Assembly (NCBI RefSeq): GCF_014323665.1
Contig: NZ_JABVEB010000006.1
Span: 42,845-106,844 of the forward strand
Reading direction: 5' to 3'
Length of the DNA stretch: 64,000 nucleotides
From: Actinomadura sp. HBU206391
GTDB taxonomy: Bacteria; Actinomycetota; Actinomycetes; Streptosporangiales; Streptosporangiaceae
In this document: piece after piece, positions 7,959-15,753 of the stretch
How the letters are laid out: each line of letters starts with the position of its first letter
Numbering within the stretch: the stretch's first letter is position 1
The notes under the pieces: generated by a model
What the model was told of the DNA's origin: nothing
Database searches by the model: none
What the model saw: the letters and a program-made list of their open reading frames with translations, nothing else
Program-made: the position numbers and the translations under genes

Positions 7959-8516
7959 TCACGGGCCGGTGCCTCCGCCGGCCTGCACGCCGAGGTCGGA
8001 CCCGGCGGATGTGGTCAGCAGGAAGTCCGGCTTGGCGCCGGCCCAGCTCTGGATGCTCAGCGAGTTGAGTGCCGCGACGATCCGCTTCTCCTCGTAGACG
8101 AAGTGCGTCTCCAGCAGGGCGGCCAGCGTGTCCAACTCGGAGCGCACGCGCTTCGCCTCGTCCGGACCCGGATCCGCCGCCGCTCCTAGGCCGCCGAGCA
8201 GTTCCTCCAGCCTGAGCAGGGTCCCGGTCACCAGTTGGTGGTCGCGTCCCAGCTCCTCGAGCACGGGGCGCAGTTCGGGGAACTGCTCCGCGAGGACGGG
8301 GAACGCCCCGTCGTCCTCGCCGGTGTGATGCCGGCTCAGTGCCGAGCAGAACGTCAGGCAGTGCGCCCGCAGCTCCCGTGGCCGCGCGCCGCCGTCGAGG
8401 TAGGAGTCGACGTCCGCACGGAGCCGGTCCAGCTCCTCGCGGAGCCAGAGGTGGACTTCGATCAGCTGATTCCCGAACGCCGTGAGGCGGCCGTTCGGTT
8501 CGGTGGGTGTTTCCAT
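7959..8516 (-). CDS. Hemerythrin HHE-domain protein
   Basis: A four-helix-bundle protein with the spaced His/Glu ligands of hemerythrin HHE domains: HLWLREELD in helix 1, FCSALSRHHTGEDD in helix 2, a later DHQLV and THFVYEEKR in the last helix. These residues can bind a di-iron centre that senses or carries oxygen or nitric oxide. The C-terminal 40 residues are low complexity. The chosen start is ATG 8516; in-frame starts at 8543 and 8549 would add 9-11 residues, and none has a good ribosome site. A second, shorter hemerythrin gene lies at 31.5 kb; the two are only distantly alike. Confidence 0.85.
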   Translation of the reverse strand: METPTEPNGRLTAFGNQLIEVHLWLREELDRLRADVDSYLDGGARPRELRAHCLTFCSALSRHHTGEDDGAFPVLAEQFPELRPVLEELGRDHQLVTGTLLRLEELLGGLGAAADPGPDEAKRVRSELDTLAALLETHFVYEEKRIVAALNSLSIQSWAGAKPDFLLTTSAGSDLGVQAGGGTGP

Positions 8517-8689
8517 GGAGGTCCCATGATTCGGCGCCTCCATGCCCACGACGGACTCGTTGCCGGGTACACGCGACGCTGACGTGGGATTTCATCATCG
8601 TTCGGACGGGCCGTCAAGCGATCACCGATGTGACCGGCCACAATCCGCTGCATACGAACGGCACACGGCTCCGGAACCACGTCCGACGA

Positions 8690-9175
8690 CTACGGGCGAG
8701 GGGGCGCAGCGGAGTCTCTGGCCAGCCGGCCCAACGTCAGATCCAGTATCTGGACGCGGCCGTCGATGGGTTGGACGCCGTCCCACCAGCAGATCGCGCT
8801 GATCTCGTCGTTCGGGACGAAGCCGTCGCCCGGCGTCGCCTCTGCGGTGTAGAGGGCCGCGTACTCGGGGCACCGCTCGGGCCCGAGTACGAATCGTGCG
8901 TAGCCGGCGAAGGTGAGGTCCGGGACGTCGATGCCGGCCTCCTCGCGCAACTCACGCCGGGCCGCCTGACGCGGTGTCTCTCCGGGATCGATCATTCCGC
9001 CCGGCAGCTCCCAGCGCTGGCGGAACCGATCGAAGACGATGAGCAGCCGGTCGCCATGCCACAGTGCCACGAGCGCGGCCGGCAGCGGCGCGTCGTCGAA
9101 GCGGGTCTTCTCGGCGACGCGATGGAACGCCACCAGCGCGTTGCCCATGTCGTCGACGGCGAGAGCATCGGTCAC
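8690..9175 (-). CDS. NUDIX hydrolase
   Basis: A 161-residue NUDIX protein. The 23-residue box is perfect: G60, E66, R74-E75-L76, E78-E79, G81-I82 in GGMIDPGETPRQAARRELREE. The glutamates bind Mg2+ and the domain cleaves nucleoside diphosphate-X bonds. A substrate cannot be deduced; the protein is short, with no added recognition domain. It is divergent from the large caspase-STAND-kinase gene, with only about 90 bases between the start codons, so the two share a promoter region. Confidence 0.92.
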   Translation of the reverse strand: MTDALAVDDMGNALVAFHRVAEKTRFDDAPLPAALVALWHGDRLLIVFDRFRQRWELPGGMIDPGETPRQAARRELREEAGIDVPDLTFAGYARFVLGPERCPEYAALYTAEATPGDGFVPNDEISAICWWDGVQPIDGRVQILDLTLGRLARDSAAPPRP

Positions 9176-9265
9176 GGCGACACCTCCTCACCACGGCCCT
9201 TCTCGCCGCATGGGGTCGCCGGTCTATTCTCTTTCCGGGGCGGATGGATGGGGAACGGGGTCGTC

Positions 9266-12200
9266 ATGACGCAGCGGCGCGCGTTGGCCATCGGGGTCAC
9301 GGAGTTCGGTGATGCCGCCGAAAACGGAAGCGATCTTCTGCCGTTGCCTTTCGCCGCCCGGCTGGCACGGGAGCTGGCGAGTTCTCTCGGCGCGCTCGGG
9401 TACGAATGCACGATTCGTGATGACGTGCCGTTTTCCACCCGGGCGCTCGGCGACGCGGTGCTGTCCCGGCTCCGCGAGGCGGATGCGGACAGTGTCGTCA
9501 TCGTGCATGTGATCAGCCATGGAGATATCGAGCAGCGCACGGGAGCGCTCTGGGTCGCGGGGTCGGACGGCGAGCCCGGTGACGGTGCCACGGAGATCGA
9601 GGGCTGGCTCAGAGCGGTGGAGCGTGGCCCGGACGGGCCGATGGTGCTGTTTCTGCTGGATCTGTGCCGATCGGGTACGGCGGCCAGATTGCCCTGGCAC
9701 ATCGCTCTCGCCGATGGGCGGGCTCGCGCCTGGGTGCTCGCCGCCTGCCAGAGCGACGAGGGCGCCTTCGACGGTCGTTTCTCACAGGCCGTGATCAACG
9801 TACTCGACCGCATCAGGCGGGAAGAGCTCGATATCGATCCGGCCCTGCCGAATGTGCCGTATCCGGCGGTGGCCCGCGCGGTCAGAGAGGAGGTCAATCT
9901 CCTCGCGGCAAAGGCCGATGGGTCCCGCCAGGAGGTGACCGCGACACTCATCGATTCCAGTGCAGACCTGACAAAGCTCGCATTCTTTCCAAATCCCGCG
10001 CACGACCCTTCGGATTCGCGGAGGCGGTTCCGCGCACGGCTCGACGCCGGCCTGTTGCCCTTTCTCGATGATCTCGACGAGGGCCTTGATGCCCGTCATT
10101 TCATCGAGCGCGCCACCGGATCGAGTCCCTTCAACCGGACACCGGGCTTTTCGCGGATGTCGGGCTGTTTCACCGGCCGCCGCAAGGAGCTGCGGAGACT
10201 TTCCTGGCTGCTCAGCGGAGAGTTCCCCGAGGTCGGGCCCGCTCCGGCGCTGGGCGTGGTCACCGGGAGCCCGGGGGCGGGCAAGTCCGCACTGCTCGGG
10301 GTGCTCGTCTGCTCGTCCCATCCGAGCCTGCGGGAGACGACGCACCAGGTCTGGGATCACGTGCGCCGCGCCCTCTACACGGTGGACGAGAGGTTCGCGG
10401 CGGTGCACGCTCGCGGGCGCCGGCTCGACGAGATCGTCGCCTCCATCGCCCGCCAGCTCGGCCTGGGCGAACTCGACTTTCCCGACGACCTCGTCGACGC
10501 GATCCGCGACCTGCCGCCGCCGGCCATCGTGCTGGACGCCCTCGACGAGGCCGAGAACGGCCCGTTGATCATGGAAGAGCTCGTCCTTCCGCTGGCGAGG
10601 GCGCAGCGAGACGACGGCTCACCGCTCGTGCGGCTGGTCGTGGGCGTGCGAAAGTACGGCGACTACGCCCCGCTCCGCGACTTCGCGGCAGGCCACGGTC
10701 TGCTGGCCGACCTCGACGACCAGCCTCGTGAGGTGCTCGAGGACGATCTTGAGGAGTACGTCACCGAGCTGCTCAGCGCCAGCGACGTCTACAAGCAGCG
10801 CGAAACCGTACGCAGGAACTTCGCCCGGGAGGTGGCGGGGGTGCTCGCCGCGCCTCCGGCGGAGGGGGTCCGCAATCGATGGGGTGAGTTCCTGGTCGCC
10901 GGCCTGTACGCACGGCATGTGGTCGCGACCACCTTCGACCGGCCGATCCGCAAGGCCCGCGAGGCCAGGGACCTGGGCAGGCGAGTGCCGCGCAGCCTCC
11001 CGGAGGTGCTCGCCCTCGACCTCGACGCCACCACGTCGTCGCTCCTGCGGCCCGCCTTGCTGGCGCTGGCGCGCACGTATGGCGACGGGATGCCGCTCTC
11101 GGTGCTGCGCAGGGTGTGCGGCGCCTACCTCACCGGAATCTCCGAACCGACCACCGGCCAACTGCGCAACGCGCTCGACCTCGGACGTTTCTATCTCCGG
11201 CAGGTCACCGACACCGACGGGACGACGCTCTACCGGCTGTTCCACCAAGGTCTGGCCGATCATCTGCTGGGCCGCGGGCGGAACTCCTCGATGCGCATCC
11301 AGGAGGCCTTCCGCACGTCGGTGTTCCTCGATCTGCTGGTCGCACCGCTCGGAGCCGGGCCTGCCCGGGACTGGGACGTGGCGGAGCCGTACGTGATCAG
11401 GCATGTGCTGCAGCACGCCGCCGATGCCGGACGGCTCGACGAGTTCGCCCCGGGCCGCCCGTGGACCCCGTCGGACACGACCGGCGGGATGCGAGTGGAA
11501 GAACCGATGAGCGGCGGATCCATGAGGTACGGCCCACCGGGCCTCCGCCAGCGTCAGCGAGAGATGTCCGCCGAACGCGATGAGCGGCCCCGTGACCCTG
11601 ATCGCGACCAGACCGACCCGCGCTTCCAGATCCCGCCGTCTCCGCCGTCTCCGCCTGCCGGTTTCGGCGTCGCAGAGCCTCGGGTGAGTGACCCTGATCG
11701 CGACCAGACCGATCCGCGCTTCGAGATCCCGCCGTCCCCGTACGTTCCCGAGCCGCGAGCCGGAGACCCCGAGGCGCTCTCGCCCGCACCCCTGGGCGTG
11801 GACCGCTGGCGGGGGGAGGCCTCCATTCTCGGCCGGCCCGGTTATCTGGAGGAGATCTATGCCAGAGAGGTGTGGCAGGCCGCCTCCGATCTCGTTCTCA
11901 ACGGTCGGTGGCGGCTGGTCGCACTGCGCCAGAACATCGACCGGGCTGGGACGAGCACTCTGTGGGACGCCGTTCAGGTGGCCGGCGAGACGCCCGTCGT
12001 GGTGAAGCTCGTTCCCACGGGCAGCCTGGGTTCGGCGACCAGGACCGGCGTGCTGCGCCGGAGGGCGCTGCGCAACGACATGCGGATGAACACGCGCAGC
12101 AGGCGGATCCGCGAGATCGTCGACTCCGGCGAAGACCAGGGATTCGGCTATCTGGTGATGCCACAGTACGGTCCCGGCAGCCTCAGCGGCCACCTGGCCT

Positions 12201-12874
12201 CTCCCGAGGCGGGCCGTCGTCTGGGCTGGTGCCTGGAGATCGCCGACCAGGTGCTCGAAGGGCTCGAGGCGGCGCACGCGGACGGATTCGTCCACCTCGA
12301 CGTCAAACCGGCCAACGTCGTGCTGGACGGCGACGCGGCACGGATCATCGACTGGGGGCTCTCGGTGCGCTGGCGGAACACAGACCCCGGGCGCGAACCG
12401 ATGACGGGCGGCACCCCCTTCTTCGCCAGCCCTGAGCAGATCGCCCAGAAACCCGGGTGGTGCACGCCTCTGGCGGACCTCTACGGTGCCGGCGCCCTCC
12501 TGTACTGGCTCATCACCGCCGAGGCGCCTCTCGCACGGGAGCTCGGCCGGTCTGCGAGCCCGTTCGGTGTCGTCTCGTTCCTCGACCTCGGCGGCCGGCC
12601 CGAGCGTGTCGACCGGCTCGTCCCGGGAGTCCCCGAGGTGGTCGCAGACCTGGTCGACCGCTGGCTGGAGAGATCGCCCGCCGACCGCCTGCCGCCCGGC
12701 GCGCCCCCCGAGGCGGCGATGACCGCCGCACGGCGTGCTCTCGCCGCCCTCCGACGCAGCCGGCGCGTCCGGAAGGCGGCCCAGGTGGAAGCGCCCGTAG
12801 CGTCGCGCGAGCGCGGCATGGATCATCGGACGCCCTCCGTTGACGGCCCCACCCGCGACTTCGAGCCGGGATGA
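9266..12874 (+). CDS. Caspase-like protease - STAND NTPase - Ser/Thr kinase fusion
   Basis: A 1202-residue multidomain protein. Residues about 1-235 are a caspase-like (peptidase C14) domain: strand VVIVHVISHGD with catalytic His85 and strand MVLFLLDLCRSG with catalytic Cys134. Residues about 298-880 are a STAND/NACHT-like NTPase: CFTGR entry motif (301-305), Walker A GSPGAGKS (334-341), Walker B IVLDALDEAE (421-430), then helical and winged-helix-like parts including YRLFHQGLADHLLG. A Pro/Asp-rich linker with two near-identical copies leads to a protein kinase: Lys914 in VVVKLVP, catalytic loop HLDVKPAN (1010-1017, Asp1012), DWG (1029-1031) in place of DFG, and TPFFASPEQ. All three active sites look intact. 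The start has a G-rich ribosome site; the frame stays open far upstream over the NUDIX gene but that part is shadow. Likely a ligand-triggered protease switch; biological role inferred only. Confidence 0.88.
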   Translation: MTQRRALAIGVTEFGDAAENGSDLLPLPFAARLARELASSLGALGYECTIRDDVPFSTRALGDAVLSRLREADADSVVIVHVISHGDIEQRTGALWVAGSDGEPGDGATEIEGWLRAVERGPDGPMVLFLLDLCRSGTAARLPWHIALADGRARAWVLAACQSDEGAFDGRFSQAVINVLDRIRREELDIDPALPNVPYPAVARAVREEVNLLAAKADGSRQEVTATLIDSSADLTKLAFFPNPAHDPSDSRRRFRARLDAGLLPFLDDLDEGLDARHFIERATGSSPFNRTPGFSRMSGCFTGRRKELRRLSWLLSGEFPEVGPAPALGVVTGSPGAGKSALLGVLVCSSHPSLRETTHQVWDHVRRALYTVDERFAAVHARGRRLDEIVASIARQLGLGELDFPDDLVDAIRDLPPPAIVLDALDEAENGPLIMEELVLPLARAQRDDGSPLVRLVVGVRKYGDYAPLRDFAAGHGLLADLDDQPREVLEDDLEEYVTELLSASDVYKQRETVRRNFAREVAGVLAAPPAEGVRNRWGEFLVAGLYARHVVATTFDRPIRKAREARDLGRRVPRSLPEVLALDLDATTSSLLRPALLALARTYGDGMPLSVLRRVCGAYLTGISEPTTGQLRNALDLGRFYLRQVTDTDGTTLYRLFHQGLADHLLGRGRNSSMRIQEAFRTSVFLDLLVAPLGAGPARDWDVAEPYVIRHVLQHAADAGRLDEFAPGRPWTPSDTTGGMRVEEPMSGGSMRYGPPGLRQRQREMSAERDERPRDPDRDQTDPRFQIPPSPPSPPAGFGVAEPRVSDPDRDQTDPRFEIPPSPYVPEPRAGDPEALSPAPLGVDRWRGEASILGRPGYLEEIYAREVWQAASDLVLNGRWRLVALRQNIDRAGTSTLWDAVQVAGETPVVVKLVPTGSLGSATRTGVLRRRALRNDMRMNTRSRRIREIVDSGEDQGFGYLVMPQYGPGSLSGHLASPEAGRRLGWCLEIADQVLEGLEAAHADGFVHLDVKPANVVLDGDAARIIDWGLSVRWRNTDPGREPMTGGTPFFASPEQIAQKPGWCTPLADLYGAGALLYWLITAEAPLARELGRSASPFGVVSFLDLGGRPERVDRLVPGVPEVVADLVDRWLERSPADRLPPGAPPEAAMTAARRALAALRRSRRVRKAAQVEAPVASRERGMDHRTPSVDGPTRDFEPG
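11593..11740 (+). repeat. Two in-frame ~50-bp repeats in the linker of the caspase-STAND-kinase gene
   Basis: A segment coding DPDRDQTDPRF(Q/E)IPPSP occurs at about 11593-11640 and 11689-11737, exactly 96 bases (32 codons) apart and almost identical in DNA. It encodes acidic, Pro-rich, probably flexible linker between the NTPase and the kinase. Confidence 0.85.
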
Positions 12875-12914
12875 ACCACGCCGGAGCGTCGGCCAGGTGG
12901 CGGCCGGGTCCCCG

Positions 12915-12938
12915 GTCGTGATCACGCGGTTGTTCTCG
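12915..12938. repeat. Interspersed 19-bp motif, single diverged copy
   Basis: GTCGTGATCACGCGGTTGTT is a reverse-orientation copy with about three changes from the window-wide motif. It lies in the short gap between the convergent caspase-fusion and antiporter genes. Confidence 0.75.
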
Positions 12939-12983
12939 GCATGCGTACGCCCGTCAGCGCGCGATCATGGCATGGGTCGGTGG

Positions 12984-14096
12984 TCAGGGGCTGATGGCCA
13001 GGAAGAGGAAGGCCGCGAGCAGGGAGAGGTGCACTCCGCCCTGCAGTACGGTGGCCCGCCCCGGGACGACGGTGAGGGTGGCCACCACGAACGTCAGGCC
13101 GAGCAGCACCATGTGAGTGGCGCCCAGGCCCAGTAGCAGTGGGCCGGTCAGCCAGATCGACGCGAGGGCGATCGCCGGGATGGTGAGGCCGATGCTCGCC
13201 ATGGCCGAGCCGAGTGCGAGGTTGAGACTGATCTGGATCTGGTCGCGGCGGGCGGCTCGCAGCGCGGCGAGGGTCTCTGGCAACAGGACCAGTAGCGCGA
13301 TCACGACGCCCACCACCGCGGGCGGCAGCCCGGCGGACACCACCGCCGACTCGATCACCGGAGACTCGACCTTCGCGAGCCCCACCACGGCGACGAGGGC
13401 CAACAGCAGCAGGCCGAGGCTCGTCATGGCGGCCCGTGCCGGGGGTGGAGCGGCGTGCTCGACCGGGACCTCGCCGGCGGTGCCATCGGCTCCGACGGGC
13501 AGGAAGTAGTCGCGATGCCGGACGGTCTGGGTGATCACGAACAGGCCGTACAGAGCCAGTGAGGCGACCGCCGCGAACGCCAGTTGCGGCGGGGAGAAGG
13601 CCGGCCCGGGCGTGCTCGTGGTGAAGGTCGGCAGCACCAGGCTCAGCGTGGCGAGCGTCGCCACGGTCGCGAGCGCTCCGCCCGTGCCCTCGGCGTGGAA
13701 GACCACCACCCGGCGGCGCAGCGCGCCGACCAACAGGCACAGCCCCACGATGCCGTTGCAGGTGATCATCACGGCGGCGAACACCGTGTCGCGGGCCAGC
13801 GACGACGCCTTCGGCCCGCCCGAGACCATCAGGGTGACGATGAGCGCCACCTCGATGACGGTGACCGCCACCGCGAGGATCAGCGAGCCGAACGGCTCGC
13901 CCACGCGGTGGGCGACCACCTCGGCGTGGTGTACGGCGGCCAGCACCGCGCCCGCGAGAAGGCAGGCAACGATCACCACCACGGCTCCGGGCAGGTGACG
14001 GCCCCACGTCAGCACCAGGGCGACGATCGCGGTCACCGGGACGACGATCATCCAGCGTGCGACGGTGAACCGGACTACCCGCGTCATGCCCTCCAT
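12984..14096 (-). CDS. Ca2+/H+ (cation/proton) antiporter, ChaA-like
   Basis: A membrane protein of about 370 residues with two inverted halves, as expected of the CaCA superfamily. The first alpha repeat reads GEPFGSLILAVAVTVIEVALIV and the second LLPETLAALRAARRDQIQISLNLALGSAMASIGLTIP; the conserved glutamates of these helices bind the cation. About ten or eleven membrane helices are visible. The middle loop (near 215-240) is hydrophilic and probably cytoplasmic. It should expel Ca2+ or Na+/K+ in exchange for protons. The start could be ATG 14096 or ATG 14087; the open frame begins at 14126. It is convergent with the caspase-fusion gene. Confidence 0.88.
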   Translation of the reverse strand: MEGMTRVVRFTVARWMIVVPVTAIVALVLTWGRHLPGAVVVIVACLLAGAVLAAVHHAEVVAHRVGEPFGSLILAVAVTVIEVALIVTLMVSGGPKASSLARDTVFAAVMITCNGIVGLCLLVGALRRRVVVFHAEGTGGALATVATLATLSLVLPTFTTSTPGPAFSPPQLAFAAVASLALYGLFVITQTVRHRDYFLPVGADGTAGEVPVEHAAPPPARAAMTSLGLLLLALVAVVGLAKVESPVIESAVVSAGLPPAVVGVVIALLVLLPETLAALRAARRDQIQISLNLALGSAMASIGLTIPAIALASIWLTGPLLLGLGATHMVLLGLTFVVATLTVVPGRATVLQGGVHLSLLAAFLFLAISP

Positions 14097-14129
14097 GCTG
14101 CCTGTTCCGATCCGGCGGGGAAGCACCTG

Positions 14130-14390
14130 GTCAGCGCGGCACGCGAGCCTTGATCAAGGATGGCGGCCTCAGACCAGGCGGTGACCGCCGTCAGCAGCCG
14201 TTCGATCTCGTGCTCGCGGGCGATGTCGGCGACCGCGGTGCTCAGCCTGCCGGTATTGGGGGAGCCGCTTCTCGGCGGCTGCGAGCCGCTCGGCGGACCG
14301 GCCGACGATCGTGACCTCGCTGCCCGCCGCGAGCAGGGTCTCGGCCAGGGGCGAGACCCATGCCGGAGCTGCCGCCGACAATGACTGAGC
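14130..14390 (-). pseudogene. Short-chain dehydrogenase, N-terminal remnant with frameshifts
   Basis: On the minus strand the nucleotide-binding start of a short-chain dehydrogenase can be followed only by changing frame: IVGGSSGMGLA, then LAETLLAAGSEVTIVGRSAERLAAAEKRL, then LSTAVADIAREHEIERLL. These are the TGxxxGxG loop, the NADP-selecting GRS turn and the following helix. The rest of the enzyme is missing. At least two frameshifts and the loss of about two-thirds of the length make it inactive. Confidence 0.75.
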
Positions 14391-14590
14391 AGCAGCTCCT
14401 CCAGCCGTGCGGGCAGCCACGGAGGTACCCCGTTGAGCAGTCCGAGGCGCAGCACCGGGTCGGTGACGCCCGCGGCGCGACGGGCCTCACGTACGGCCTA
14501 CTGGGCGGCGCGCACCGTCTCGCGGGCGGAGCGGAGCAGGACGGCGCCGGCCGGGGTGAGCTCCCCGCCCCGGGAACCTCTGATCAACAG
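14360..14590 (-). pseudogene. LysR-type regulator fragment joined to the SDR remnant
   Basis: The minus strand encodes GGELTPAGAVLLRSARETVRAAQ, then a TAG stop, then AVREARRAAGVTDPVLRLGLLNGVPPWLPARLEELL. This is the linker-helix region and start of the effector domain of a LysR regulator. It has an internal stop, lacks its helix-turn-helix, and runs straight into the SDR remnant, so a deletion probably fused a divergent LysR-SDR pair like the intact one at 52.8-54.7 kb. Confidence 0.7.
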
Positions 14591-14649
14591 TGCCGCGCCC
14601 ACTCGCGCTCCACGGTGCCGGTCAGCTCTTGCCGGTCAGTGTCTGCCGG

Positions 14650-14955
14650 TCAGTGTCTACCGGTTTGGGCCAGGTCGCTGATGCGGCGCAGTTCGGCGAG
14701 GTGGCCGGCCAGCGCTCGCCGGCCCTCGGGGCTGAGCGCTAGCCAGGTGCGCCTGTGCGCCTGGCCCGAGGTCTTCGTCACGGTCACATAGCCGGCGGTC
14801 TGCAGCGCCTTGACATGCTTGCTGAGCACCGAGTCGGCGATCCCGAGGGTGTCCCGGATCACGGAGAACTCCGCCGAGTCGACGGCTGCGAGCATGGCGC
14901 AGATCCGCAGCCGGTGGGGCGCGTGGATCAGCTCGTCAAAGACCGGCTCGCTCAT
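14650..14955 (-). CDS. Winged-helix transcriptional regulator (ArsR/MarR-like)
   Basis: A 101-residue single-domain winged-helix protein: FDELIHAPHRLRICAML opens the fold, VIRDTLGIADSVLSKHVKALQTAGYVTVTKT is the helix-turn-helix and wing, and RTWLALSPEGRRALAGHLAEL the closing helices. This type pairs with small membrane proteins in actinomycetes. Its start overlaps the end of the upstream membrane-protein gene by 20 bases, so the two are translated together. It probably binds the perfect inverted repeat at 15414-15458 and represses its own operon. No metal-binding cysteines are present. Confidence 0.85.
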   Translation of the reverse strand: MSEPVFDELIHAPHRLRICAMLAAVDSAEFSVIRDTLGIADSVLSKHVKALQTAGYVTVTKTSGQAHRRTWLALSPEGRRALAGHLAELRRISDLAQTGRH

Positions 14956-15421
14956 GATCCGCCCGTAGATCCTGCTGTACGGCCTGGTCGATGCGGAGGC
15001 CGACGACGATCGTCATTACTCCGATCAGCACCCCGCCCACCGCGATGGCGTAGCGCACCTCGGCCCCCCACTCCAGGTACATCCCGATCGCGGCGACGAC
15101 GAGACCGGCCAGAGCCCAGGCCACGCTCAGCCGACGGGCGGTGGGCGTCGCCGTGTAGGGGTCGAAGGAGATCCCCGTCGAGCGCTTGACCGCCCAGCCG
15201 AGCCCGAGCACCACGAGGGTGAGCAGCGGAACCCCGAAGGACGCGAAGCGCAGGCTCATCGAGACGAGGGCGAAGGCGATCGCCGCGCCGAGCCCCACGT
15301 GGTACCACCACGGGATCGTGATGCGGTCGGCCACCCTGGCACGCGCGTCGGCGACCCCGTCGAGAGCGGCACGGGCGGCCGCCGCGTCCGGGATCTCGGC
15401 CCGGGGAGAGCTGCTTTCCAT
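14936..15421 (-). CDS. Small integral membrane protein, first gene of a regulator operon
   Basis: A 161-residue protein with a hydrophilic, Ala-rich N-terminus of about 35 residues, then four hydrophobic helices near 42-60, 63-80, 98-116 and 125-145. No enzyme motif is visible and I do not recognise the family. It is co-transcribed with the winged-helix regulator that overlaps its 3' end. The start codon ATG 15421 lies inside one arm of the inverted repeat at 15414-15458, so there is no room for a normal ribosome site; a leaderless transcript, or the upstream ATG at 15433, is possible. Confidence 0.75.
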   Translation of the reverse strand: MESSSPRAEIPDAAAARAALDGVADARARVADRITIPWWYHVGLGAAIAFALVSMSLRFASFGVPLLTLVVLGLGWAVKRSTGISFDPYTATPTARRLSVAWALAGLVVAAIGMYLEWGAEVRYAIAVGGVLIGVMTIVVGLRIDQAVQQDLRADHERAGL

Positions 15422-15458
15422 GACGGAAAGCATAACGCGAACTTTCCGTCATGGAAAG
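15414..15458. promoter_or_regulatory. Perfect 17-bp inverted repeat operator over the start of the membrane protein-regulator operon
   Basis: CTTTCCATGACGGAAAG at 15414-15430 is repeated exactly in reverse complement at 15442-15458, with 11 bases (CATAACGCGAA) between. Each arm is itself partly palindromic (CTTTCC/GGAAAG). The left arm contains the start codon of the membrane-protein gene. It is the obvious binding site for the winged-helix regulator encoded by the operon. Confidence 0.8.
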
Positions 15459-15518
15459 CACGATGACCGACGCCGTCTGAGGCCGACCGACGCGGTGCCC
15501 GGCCCCGTGCGGCCGAGG

Positions 15519-15600
15519 GGCGTACTGCACCGGCCCGTCGGCGGCGGCCCGGAAGTCATGCACGAGCAGCTCACGCACCTGGTCGAGACCGCGGGCCCGC
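15519..15600 (+). pseudogene. DUF5753-type XRE regulator fragment
   Basis: The plus strand reads GVLHRPVGGGPEVMHEQL THLVETAG, the typical core of the DUF5753 domain that follows an XRE helix-turn-helix in many actinobacterial regulators. Only about 27 codons remain, with an extra Gly, and the frame then breaks. With the LuxR piece that follows, it fills the 332-base gap between the membrane-protein operon and asnB. Confidence 0.6.
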
Positions 15601-15631
15601 ACCGATGTCTACACGCTCAAGGGCGCAGCTG

Positions 15632-15739
15632 GTGTCCAACACCGTCAGCAACCACATCTCGAGCATCTTCGCGAAGCTCCAGGTCGCCAGCCGGGCCGAG
15701 GCGATCGTGCGGGCACGATCGGCCGGCCTGGGCCAATGA
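15632..15739 (+). pseudogene. LuxR-type helix-turn-helix fragment
   Basis: A 35-codon remnant ending in TGA reads VSNHISSIFAKLQVASRAEAIVRARSAGL, the recognition helix and C-terminal helix of a LuxR/NarL-type DNA-binding domain (SNHISNIFAKLQVADRAEA is usual). No receiver or upstream domain is present. It converges on the end of asnB. Confidence 0.75.
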
Positions 15740-15753
15740 GCCGCCGGGGGCGG

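Noticed and set aside
8507..9265. N-terminal extension of the caspase-STAND-kinase gene
   Set aside because: The open frame runs antisense through the NUDIX gene and has no recognisable protein; the caspase fold starts cleanly at 9266.
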